From Micrasema longulum (lineage: Eukaryota; Arthropoda; Insecta; Trichoptera; Brachycentridae), in assembly GCA_022494885.1 (NCBI GenBank), contig JAGVSM010000884.1, forward strand, positions 115,025 through 179,024: DNA of 64,000 nucleotides, written 5' to 3'. Both the position numbers and the translations under genes were made by a program. Below, piece after piece: positions 56,901 to 64,000 of the stretch. The first letter of the stretch is position 1. Each line of letters opens with the position of its first letter. The notes below the pieces were generated by a model that saw only the letters and a program-made list of their open reading frames with translations, did no database searches and was not told the origin of the DNA.

Positions 56901-57164
56901 GATGATGAAATGCACTATGATATAATATGTGACTATTTATGATAACTATAGAACGACGCGCGACGATTCAAGAACTGTTATGCAATGTGATGTTTTGTCA
57001 AAAAATGTTGTGTGTTTTATTCCAAATACAAATCTTGTAATTTTGAAATTTCCATCTTGATGTCAGGTAGGTACCATAAGGGTGGGTCAAGGGAAAGATG
57101 GGAAAAAAAGGTAATCGACCATCGATAAATGCTGTTATTTACTAAACGTCTAGAGTGGTAAAAA

Positions 57165-57195
<31 letters not shown>

Positions 57196-60100
57196 AAATA
57201 TATAAATATATATATAAAGTGGTACATAAATACCTAGTGTTATACCAGTATTTATTTTCTAATATTTATAAAGTGGTACATAAATACCTAGTGTTATACC
57301 AGTATTTATTTTCTAATATTTCATATCACAAGAGTATCACACTAATGTTCACTGGTAGATCAGTCTTCCACTCAGCTTTTCCAAATTCAATAGGTATTTT
57401 CTTAAAAACAGCACATTTTATTCGGTTTGCTAGACGTAAATTAACACAATAAGTTTCATATAAAGGGTTAATGCACTAATCCACTTACTTTAGTTATGCG
57501 TCAAATGGTTTCGTCATACTACGTCATCCGACGAGAGATTTCATAATAAAAACAACATAACGCATAAAAAAGAAACGATGATTCTTGTTTTACAATTCCT
57601 CTTATATTCTCACTCCAACATCATTTCGTATATTAGGTACATTCTATCAAATTTAACACTTATGTGGCTATCGTGTCACATAAGTCTACATACTTAAAAT
57701 GCGATACTTGATATATCTCCCTTTTTTTAAATAATGATATACCAAGCCCAAATTAAATGATTAATTTTATAAATTGTGGAAAATAGATTATTAAACAGTC
57801 ATAATAAATACCTGCATTTCAGAATATCTCGTCTTTTGCTAAATGTAACACGACGTTCCGGCGCCAGCGCCGCTTGCAGATTTTTTAGTATTATCGTCTA
57901 GAGTTAATGTACCCGTTCCCGCAATGACAGTAATATATAAATATGTACATATTGTAAGTATTGTACGTGCATACTTTAGTGAAGTTCGATACGCGGGAAT
58001 AGTTTGTCACAAGTCTACTATTATTACTCAGCGGCAAACAATTTCCGTTTCACGACTCCCCGTCGAATTTTCAATCGCAAACCAAATTTACCTTGACATT
58101 AATTTTATAAAACATCCAGCGCCGCGGTGTAATAATACTCACGAAACGTTATGTTTTGTTTTCGTTTTGTGATAACCTTTGGGAAGATCAGGGGGAAAAT
58201 GCTAATATTCACAACTATATAAATATATTCTTCATCATCATCATCATTCCCTTTACGCACCTAATGGTGCATAGGCCACTGCATTGGTATACCAATCGCA
58301 GCGTATCTTAATCATTTTGATTACATGAGGGTAAGATGATCAGTCTTACGCTTAAGGTACCAGTCCAGGGACTATGAAATATTCTAGTGTAAAAACACGC
58401 TTTTGAATAAATATTTCATATTAACCATGCCGGGAATCGACCCCGAGACCTCTTGCATGGTAGGCAAACGTGCTGACCATTACACCACGAGGCTGACAAA
58501 TATATTCTTAGTCAAATAATAACACGAATAAATGTAGTATATACATAGGGCATCGATAATCGCGACCCATTTTACTCCGTCTCATAGGCAACATGCATAA
58601 CTTCACCGCATAGGTAATATCTGCAACTAGGTACCTTTTGTGTCGGCCTCGTGATGTAATGGTCGGCGCGTTTGCCACCATGCAAGAGGTCTCGGGTCCG
58701 ATTCCCGACATGGTTGATATGAAATATTTATAAAAGACTGATTATCTTACCTTCATGCAACAAAAAATGATGAAGATACGCTGCGATTGATTACCAATGC
58801 AGTGCCCTATGCACCATTAGGTGCGGAAAGGGAATTATGATGATTATGAGGTACCATCAAAATCAGAATATTTGAGTTAACCATTAGAACACTTTTTTGC
58901 ATCATCCTCCACGAATGCTACAAATAGATGAGTTATGTATTTGAACCATAATATTATCATGATTTGAATGCACCACTTGTCTATTTGTAGCATTATTTAT
59001 GGAGGAAGATACAAAGTAGTGTTTTTTAAAAATATATTATTATTTTTAAAACCCCATTAGGGTTATATAAAAAATATTACAAAGTCTAGTCATGTTATGT
59101 CTCTTCTGGTTGGTCATCATGTGCTTGAGTTTGATTTTAATTGCCTCCCGTGTATTTTTTTTAAGCGATAAGGTAAGTCATTGTGGGGCCTTAATCGTAA
59201 ACTTAGTATAAAGTTACGCCTAGGCATAGTTATAGAATACGGATGAGAATGCCATCCTTATCATAGTGGTAAAATAAGGATGGTATTTCCATCCTTATTC
59301 TAACATAAGTCATCTCTCAATTTTCGTGAAGTTTTTTATGTAAAACTGGTGTTTTTTCGTACAGTTAATTAATAATTAACCCCTTTCTTAGTGGTTATTT
59401 AAAAATTCTGATTTTGAAATTACATAGTCGTAATAGTTACCCATATTATTCATGCTGTATACACTATGTTGAATTATTCGTCTATCAGAACAAACTTTAT
59501 AATATTGTCTTTCTTAACACTCACTATAATGGTAAATATTTTTTTAAATTTTAAATTAGTTCAATTCTTGAAAATACATAATATGTTCAGATTAAAATAC
59601 TCGCAAACAACAAAAAAGAAGATAAAAAAATCTACAACATACATATCAAGTATAATATTTTATGAAAAAGTTTATGAATTGTCTAGTTTTACTTTTCATG
59701 TATTTACTCAGCTTTTAGTATAAATGAGCATATAATTGATATCTTTTGATTGTTTTTCTGTGTTAAGCCAAACATTTGTTATAAGTGAGGACTATTTAAT
59801 TTTAAATATCAACATCTAAAGGTGTTTTTTATTTTTATTTTTGGTAATGAATTAATTTTTTTTTCCGTATTATATAATCGTAAATTTATTTGTAATCCCT
59901 GCATCATAACAATGCTTGATTGCTTAAGTTATGAAATAGTGGATTAATTTGTTTGTTTCTCATTCCAGTGGACAAGAAGCCCGCGGGTCCCGATACTGAA
60001 GTAGTGATCATTCCGCTGGAAGGCCAGCAAGGAGCATTTGACTTGGAGGATGGAATTGTGGACACCGGCTACCCGGGAGGCCTCTTCTTTAACCCCTTCG

Positions 60101-63100
60101 GAAACCCATTCTCAGGATTCATGACTGGCATGGATGGTACTTACTTGGATTACTTACTTATCTTCATTAATATGATGAGTATATTATTTTTGAAGGAAAA
60201 AATAGAAATGCTTAGCTAAAACACTCTCCGATTCCACGTTTACATTCTTTAGCCAACAAATTTACTTGTGATATAGACATTTTTAGTACAACAATTATTT
60301 ATTAAATGTTCTTAAATGCATTGTTTAATGCCAATTATTGAAGTCGATATAAAACTTTATTTTTCATGCAATTTTTTTCTCTGTTTTTGATGTGTATTAA
60401 TATTATTTTATTATTCTTTTTGAAAGTATTTTTTGAAATATTTTAAATATTTTTACCATATATATTATTACTTATACACCTGGTATAATTTATTTATTTT
60501 TAGTATTAATACGATTTTTTTTTGTATTTAAAAAAAATTACATTTTTCCATTTTAATTCTACTTTTTTACTTTAAATACTTACCTACTGTTTTTCTTTTT
60601 TTAATGCATATTTTTATACCGAACAATTATGTTACATCTTATCCATATTTTTCTCTTTTTTTACTACTCAAAGTTTTACTTTTGATTTTGCATTGCAGTA
60701 TGCTTTTTTGGTTTCTACATGTCTTAAATTATTATTTTTTAATTAAAAATTATTACTATGTTTGTACTTACCTGTATTATTTACGTAAATGGCTTTTGGG
60801 CGTATTGTATAATTAAATAAATAAAAAATAAAGTAATTCAAGTCGCCATACTAATGTTCGAATGTCTACATCGAGAGAATGGATACTTGAATCACGGTTG
60901 AAGTTCTTAGAGTTTAATCTTTCCGATACTGATCTTTCTTGACGGTGTTTTGTCAATACTGAAAAGTCAGAACAACCACTTGGCAAAATAATAAACACAT
61001 TTTGAATTCTCAATAAATAACAGTTATCATAAATTTCACTAATATATAAACTCTTTAAGCATTTTTTCAGTTAAATCATTTTGATTCTTGCCTAATCTGT
61101 TTTCGATATAAGCCTGAGATATTGTAAAATTTTCACATTTAATATTATGGACTCCACTCATGCACTATCCATTTCTTTTAACCATTTTTTTTACCCGTTT
61201 AAAGATCCAATGTTTTTAGGCAGATAATTGTGAATTTTGATTCCCAAATATCTGTTTCCTTTGACCAAGACCTGACTCCAACTTCAGTAAATATTTTTTC
61301 CACTTGTCTTTTTTGTGTTTTAATTGATGCATTAAATTAATTCACTTGGAAATTTTTTTTTCAAACTTTTTAGAAATGATGAGACGACTCCATGAACAGA
61401 TGAGCCAAGTTCTTCACAGGTTACCAGCTGAAAACAGCGGTTGGACAGATCTTTCCGATGGAAAGGGAAACACCACATCCACGACTAAGGTAAAAACATA
61501 TACATACATAAGTATATTTTTTTAATAATATTTTTTTACAATGATCAATCAATAATTACATTTTGTTTTAATGAATACAAATAGTTGAATTTTGGTGGCC
61601 ATTTTTGACGAGTTGTAAATAACCCACTATTAGAAAATGGAAAAAAATTGGGGTAGAGTTGTGTTCGAATCTCGGACTTCTGATCCGTAAGTCAGCCACA
61701 CTAGCCACGGGACCACAACCCGATACACTGCTGCCAACTATAGTAATTATTCAATGTTATCTTCAGTTATTTTTCAATTAAAATTAATATGTAACAAATA
61801 AATACATTTACAAGATATTAAAAATCACTAAAAGCAGCTTTTTCCCTTTGTTATTTGTCCGAAATTTCCTTAAGGCAAATAAATGCCTATTAGAATATTC
61901 CTAAGATACCTTTTAGTCTACATGCTATGTACATATCGACGGTGGAAAGGAAACATTTCCTAAGCAACATGTAGCCAACTTTACAGAAGAGGCAATTGAA
62001 GTTTCTGTTTTTTAATAATCTCATATTTTAAATGTTTATTTAAATTATGTAGGAGTTACGCCAAAATAATAGGTATATATAAGATTTTTTTTTTAATAAT
62101 AAAAAACAAAAAAACTTTAATTGGCTCTTCTGTAAAGCTGCTGCATGTCGTTTAGGAACTTTTGCCTTCCCACCGTCGATATAATTTGTTGATAATAAAA
62201 GCATTCAATTTTTATTAATATTCTTTCTTTGCTAATGCCGTAAACACATATCTATTGTAAAACCCTATTATGGTAATGAATTAAGTAAATTAATTTATTG
62301 TTTATAGGAACATTTTCCACAATGAACTAGCTAAAAAAAATATTCTTAATACATCGTATTGGCAATCATAATTTTAATTCAAATGAAATTGATTAATCTC
62401 AGGTTATTAACGGACACAAAGTAACAGTGAATGAGACCGTCTATGGTGATGGAGACGAGAACAGTGGTGCCTTCTTCAAAATCCGTGTTGTTGATGTCAG
62501 ACCAACTTCTGAAGAAGGATCCAACTCTGACAGTTCCGAAGAAAATGACAATAAGTCCAAAGGTCAGTTGGCAACATTATCAAATACTTTCATCACTCTT
62601 TATATTATTTATTACCAATGTGTTTACTTCAATAATTATTATTTATATGACAGCGAAACCCATTTTGCTTCTGCAAAGATAAGAAACTTGACAGAAAATA
62701 TGAAATAATGTAATTTTTAGATATTGACGACTTTTTTAAATATGTTTTTATGTTTTGACTCGCAGATTTCTATTTGTATTTATAAATATGTAATCTGCGC
62801 GAATATTTTTTTGTGTTTATCCATGAACTTCGAACTTAAAATATCTTATCACATTGAATTACTTTTTTTACTTGTTTCATATTCAAATATAAAATTAAAT
62901 CGTTGTCTTTTTATTCGAAGAATCAATCGACACTTTTTTTGCAGCTTCGGTAAATTGATTTTCTATAATTTCCAGTTTAAACACAAAAACATGTCTATTG
63001 CACGCATTAAAATTTTTATGTTTTTTGTTTGATTTCCAGAAGGAACCAACAACTCTAAAGATGTCGAAGACACAACTCCGAAACGCGTATCTAATGAGAA

Positions 63101-63176
63101 CAGTTCACCCGAGCTGGTGGAAGAAAGTGCCAACGAAATTCCCCGTAACAAACCTGAGGTAGAAAAGAAAAATTAA
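47860..63176 (+). CDS. Icarapin-like secreted protein, five exons
   Basis: Joined exons 47,860-47,920, 59,969-60,136, 61,374-61,489, 62,403-62,562 and 63,040-63,176 give 642 nt, 213 residues. All introns are GT-AG and phases fit. Residues 1-20 (MKIVQLFFVLAFVAAASCVP) form a signal peptide. Then come DTEVVIIPLEGQ (29-40), a GF/NPF-rich stretch GYPGGLFFNPFGNPFSGF (54-71), a short MMRRLHEQM helix (78-86), NTTSTTKVINGHKVTVNETV (109-128), FFKIRVVDVRP (140-150) and an acidic, Ser/Asn-rich tail. N-glycosylation sequons occur at N109 and N125 and in the tail. The VVIIP, NPF and T-T-K-V-x-N-G-H-x-V-T-x-N-E-T blocks match icarapin-like proteins, known from bee venom as an allergen and widely present in other insects as secreted proteins of unclear role. 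No enzymatic function is apparent. No break is seen in the coding sequence. A GTAGAA donor-like site just before the stop leaves a small chance of a different C-terminus. Confidence 0.85.
48297..48500 (-). pseudogene. RTE-like LINE 3' end, in intron 1
   Basis: The minus strand gives AGIIGACIRMCMNVKKARYV, CKGRGIWRYKLSAYPYRERR and ends CGGCGTGATGG. A (GTTT)n-type tail follows at 48,346-48,358. Third copy of the RTE-like family at 1-726 and 3,048-3,512. Confidence 0.65.
49345..51311 (+). mobile_element. Helitron, non-autonomous, in intron 1
   Basis: The 5' end is TA-rich followed by AAAAGGCAATGTTCGAATGG and GGACTGAATAACTACTGGAC, the start seen in many lepidopteran Helitrons. The 3' end is GCAAAGGATTGCCGGGTTCA then GCTCGTAA, a short hairpin followed by a CTRR-like terminus (CTCG, slightly off). 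The interior (50,645-51,070) recurs at 24,290-24,720. No Rep-helicase ORF. Confidence 0.6.
51312..51610 (+). mobile_element. Second Helitron 5' end, head to tail
   Basis: TATAAAAGGCAATGTTCGTC, GTCCTCGATAGACAAAATAA, CTACTGAACCGATTTACATT, GGAGCGGAAATG and GGGCTGCATTCGGCGAGAAT repeat the first ~260 bp of the preceding Helitron. It starts directly at that element's 3' end. The right end was not found. Confidence 0.65.
52165..52385 (+). repeat. Dispersed repeat E, copy 2
   Basis: It matches 3,842-4,048 (GTGATCGTAGAACAACGACG, GGATGTGCGAATAATGCGAC, GGTTTTATAAAAGCTTTATA, TGTCAAGTTATGA). Confidence 0.6.
52568..52905 (-). repeat. SINE-M, long copy
   Basis: Reading minus: CATGTACTCTT, TGCAGTGCCCTATGCGCCAT in the tail and TTGGATTGGCACCTAAAGCG in the body. 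The 5' extension is related to 39,720-39,840 (GAACCAGAATCCTGGACGAG, GACTCGATGGCTACTCTCAG). Confidence 0.65.
53405..53568. mobile_element. MITE, GGGCCTTAC family, copy 1
   Basis: GGGCCTTACTCATAAACTCG ... TTACGCCTAAGTATAGTGGT is mirrored at the right end by ACCATTGTACTTAGGCGTAA ... TTTATGAGTAAGGCCC. The 164-bp unit is nearly all palindrome. TAC flanks both ends, a possible 3-bp target-site duplication. Confidence 0.8.
53575..53855 (+). repeat. SINE-M, diverged full copy
   Basis: B box CGGGTTCGATTCCCGGCAAA; body GTGGACTGGCACCTAAATCA; AAGACTGACAACCATCTTGC; tail ACAGTGACTTATTCACCGTT. The A-box region is TTCGCGGTGAAGTTGAC. It sits immediately after the MITE. Confidence 0.65.
54659..54774. mobile_element. 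MITE, GGGCCTTAC family, copy 2
   Basis: GGGCCTTACTTGTAAACTTG, AAAGTTACGCCTGGGCATAA and the right end CCTAGGCGTAACTTTATACC, GTAAGTAAGACCC. Shorter than copy 1 by loss of the centre. Confidence 0.75.
55010..55345. mobile_element. Possible MITE
   Basis: The left region has TGTACAAGATATTGTGCAGA, and the reverse complement of the right region has GGTACAAGATCTTGTGTAAG. A second inner pair of GGCCCGATAAATATTG and CACAATAATTATTG type is weaker. The boundaries are uncertain. Confidence 0.35.
56041..56435. mobile_element. MITE with a SINE inserted
   Basis: Perfect 39-bp terminal inverted repeats, 56,041-56,079 and 56,397-56,435, start CCATGCAGTGAACATAAACA. Similarity continues inward (ATTGCATTTTTCA). 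A reversed SINE-M piece occupies 56,178-56,325. Confidence 0.75.
56178..56325 (-). repeat. SINE-M fragment inside MITE
   Basis: CCCTTATCCGCACCTAATGG, ACTAATCGCAGCATATCGCA, CTTACGCTTCAGGTGCCAAT. No tRNA-like head remains. Confidence 0.65.
57166..57212. repeat. (TA)n / TATAAA microsatellite
   Basis: Runs of TATATATATATATATATA with AAATATATAAATA interruptions. Confidence 0.85.
57213..57320 (+). repeat. 54-bp tandem duplication
   Basis: Two identical 54-bp units starting TATAAAGTGGTACATAAATA. The units are open in one frame, which makes the repeated VVHKYLVLYQYLFSNIY-like chance peptide. Confidence 0.9.
57321..58231. other. Intronic, nothing recognised
   Basis: Unique-looking AT-rich intron sequence. 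A GC-richer patch near 57,858-57,880 (GACGTTCCGGCGCCAGCGCC) is isolated. Confidence 0.4.
58232..58500 (-). repeat. SINE-M, full length
   Basis: The minus strand: GCCTCGTGGTGTAATGGTCA (A box), GAGGTCTCGGGGTCGATTCC (B box), body, GACTGATCATCTTACCCTCA, TGCAGTGGCCTATGCACCAT, and TGATGATGATGA tail. The best-preserved SINE-M in this orientation. Confidence 0.85.
58645..58850 (+). repeat. SINE-M, nearly full length
   Basis: CCTCGTGATGTAATGGTCGG (A box), GGTCTCGGGTCCGATTCCCG (B box), TGCAGTGCCCTATGCACCAT, TTATGATGATTATGA tail. Inverted relative to the copy at 58,232-58,500, with heads facing each other 145 bp apart. The body lacks the GGACTGGCACC block. Confidence 0.85.
58888..59023. mobile_element. 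136-bp fold-back element
   Basis: CACTTTTTTGCATCATCCTC, AATGCTACAAATAGA at left; TCTATTTGTAGCATTATTTA, GGAGGAAGATACAAAGTAGT at right. The arms are ~45 bp and imperfect. Confidence 0.7.
59036..59186 (-). pseudogene. LINE 3' end, same family as 43,776-44,722
   Basis: The minus strand: AATGACTTACCTTATCGCTT, then frames reading NDLPYRLKK, RQLKSNSS and RRDIT-stop, and the UTR motif ATAACCCTAATGGGGTTTTA. It corresponds to YNDLPYYLKTFTGD...LKKHMMTE of the longer copy. Confidence 0.65.
59186..59305. mobile_element. MITE, GGGCCTTAC family, copy 3 (one end lost)
   Basis: GGGCCTTAATCGTAAACTTA, AAAGTTACGCCTAGGCATAG, and the inner palindrome GGATGAGAATGCCATCCTTA with AAGGATGGTATTTCCATCCT. The right terminal GGGCCTTAC arm is missing. 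TAAGTCAT occurs on both sides (59,174-59,181 and 59,305-59,312). Confidence 0.6.
59969..60136 (+). CDS. Icarapin-like exon 2
   Basis: 168 nt between TTCATTCCAG and GTACTT. It encodes VDKKPAGPDTEVVIIPLEGQ through FMTGMD. The composition is clearly GC-richer than its flanks. The open frame beyond 60,136 is intron read-through. Confidence 0.9.
61374..61489 (+). CDS. Icarapin-like exon 3
   Basis: 116 nt between TTTTTAG and GTAAAA. It encodes EMMRRLHEQMSQVLHRLPAE through GKGNTTSTTK. It enters in phase 1 and leaves in phase 0. Confidence 0.9.
61610..61735 (-). repeat. tRNA-derived SINE, family C, in intron 3
   Basis: The minus strand: ATCGGGTTGTGGTCCCGTGG, CTAGTGTGGCTGACTTACGG, GAGATTCGAACACAACTC (B box), and the end TAGTGGGTTATTTACAACTC. 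The clearest family C copy. Confidence 0.7.
61933..62182. mobile_element. 250-bp MITE in intron 3, TA-flanked
   Basis: The left TATCGACGGTGGAAAGGAAA, CATTTCCTAAGCAACATG, CTTTACAGAAGAGGCAATTG is mirrored by CAATTGG-type, CTCTTCTGTAAAG, CATGTCGTTTAGGAACTTTT, CCTTCCCACCGTCGATA. TA lies at both borders, consistent with a Tc1/mariner-type TA target. The terminal repeats are ~70 bp and the centre is A-rich. Confidence 0.8.
62403..62562 (+). CDS. Icarapin-like exon 4
   Basis: 160 nt between TAATCTCAG and GTCAGT. It encodes VINGHKVTVNETVYGDGDEN, then SGAFFKIRVVDVRPTSEEG and an acidic Ser/Asn stretch. It leaves in phase 1. Confidence 0.9.
63040..63176 (+). CDS. Icarapin-like exon 5 (terminal)
   Basis: It begins after TTTGATTTCCAG and ends at TAA 63,174-63,176. 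It encodes the hydrophilic tail EGTNNSKDVEDTTPKRVSNE through KPEVEKKN. A GAG/GTAGAA donor-like sequence 15 nt before the stop could in principle be spliced, but the poly-A signal downstream supports a terminal exon. Confidence 0.8.
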
Positions 63177-63499
63177 GATAACCCTTTTAATACTTACACC
63201 CTATACGAGCCCTACTTTTACAATATATATTAATTTGCTTTATTTAATTATAATTCTTGATTGTAGTAAGCATGGCGACCTAATGGCATAGGACTTAATA
63301 CAAATAGAATATTCTTCTTAAAGTAGGCTAGTTTGAGTACCATTTACAATGGATTTACTATTGTGAATCAACACTTCATTTGACTATATTATCTCCCATA
63401 ATCCCACTTAAACTGCATGATACAGCCCCTTCTAATGTTTTCAATTTGATACACATATATTCAAATATCATTTTATAATTACTTTTATGTATTTTTGTA

Positions 63500-63505
63500 A
63501 ATAAA
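63500..63505 (+). terminator. Poly-A signal of icarapin-like gene
   Basis: AATAAA 324 nt after the stop is the first canonical hexamer downstream of the coding end. Cleavage is expected 10-30 nt later. Confidence 0.65.
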
Positions 63506-64000
63506 TATATTTGAACTATAACATAATATTTTAATGCATGTAATTAATATTTCAAGTATTATTTTTATATTAAAACTGTTTGAAAAGTGTAAAAAAGTCT
63601 TTTATTTTGTAAATCCTTCCCCTTTTCCTCGCATGGCACGTGGGTTTGTAGAGGAATTTTAATTTTCCCATAGTGTTTTTTTCTCTTCTTTATATTATTA
63701 TTAGACATAAGTTTGCGCTTTTTTCACATCTTTTAAAAGCTATCGGACAACCAGCTCCTAACTTCTTGCAACTATGATAGTACAAAGTAGAATGCATGAG
63801 AACTCTTCCATTTGCAGCAGCAACACAAATTTAAGGGTGGAACCAGATCAAAAGTAATGTTCATAATGTTCACGCTATTAAAAAATACTAACATTAATCT
63901 TGCGCTAATGTTTTCACGGTTCATTAATAGGGAAATATCACATATTACAAATACCGATAAAAATATGTGAAATGGATTTAAAATAATAAATTGCATTTCC
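63506..64000. other. 3' flank, nothing recognised
   Basis: AT-rich sequence after the inferred gene end. The 74-codon minus frame at 63,772-63,996 has no recognised features. Confidence 0.4.

Noticed and set aside
57213..57452. 77-codon ORF with an internal peptide repeat
   Set aside because: Produced by the 54-bp tandem DNA duplication; no other support for coding.
58426..58500. Possible tRNA gene on the minus strand
   Set aside because: It is the head of a full SINE-M with its body and TGATGA tail; acceptor stem does not close.
59953..60219. 88-codon ORF taken as a complete protein
   Set aside because: Only 59,969-60,136 is exon; the rest on both sides is intron, as shown by the AG acceptor and GT donor and the continuation in exon 3.
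62431..62682. 83-codon ORF in another frame over exon 4
   Set aside because: Out-of-frame shadow of icarapin-like exon 4 extended into the intron.

Overview
The window looks like animal nuclear DNA, most likely from a moth or butterfly. It is AT-rich and intron-bearing, and it is packed with degraded non-LTR retrotransposons, tRNA-derived SINEs, Helitron ends, a Penelope-like element, mariner and piggyBac remnants, and many fold-back MITEs. The lepidopteran assignment is an inference from the repeat mix and from the one host gene. No bacterial or viral gene organisation was seen.

Region 1-47,600 has no convincing host gene. It is a mosaic of transposon relics. RTE-like LINE 3' ends lie at 1-770 and 3,048-3,512. 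Several CR1/Jockey-type LINE 3' fragments are present; the longest have reverse-transcriptase ORFs at 21,049-22,218 and 43,791-44,636. A Penelope-like GIY-YIG fragment is at 10,600-11,245, mariner relics at 18,400-18,990 and 46,850-47,005, a piggyBac C-terminus at 44,895-45,216, and at least four tRNA-like SINE families occur. An unclassified ~230-bp repeat, here called Rep-A, occurs about a dozen times and only in this half. Long inverted repeats form potential hairpins at 15,919-16,057, 17,917-18,138, 38,168-38,557, 40,958-41,347 and 41,955-42,293. Several carry or neighbour hammerhead-ribozyme-like cores of the kind known from Penelope-like elements.

Region 47,617-63,505 is one host gene on the plus strand. 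A GC-rich promoter with a TATA box and initiator is followed by five coding exons (47,860-47,920; 59,969-60,136; 61,374-61,489; 62,403-62,562; 63,040-63,176) with GT-AG introns and consistent phases. They encode a 213-residue secreted protein of the icarapin-like family. Its 12-kb first intron holds Helitrons, SINEs and several MITEs. The last ~500 bases hold no recognised gene.

The most interesting material is the set of hammerhead-like motifs. One at 38,224-38,254 (minus) has an intact CTGATGA...GAAA core inside a perfect 45-bp inverted repeat. Others share a recurring altered core (CGAAGA or CGATGA) followed by the self-complementary ACCGGT. Activity is inferred from sequence only.
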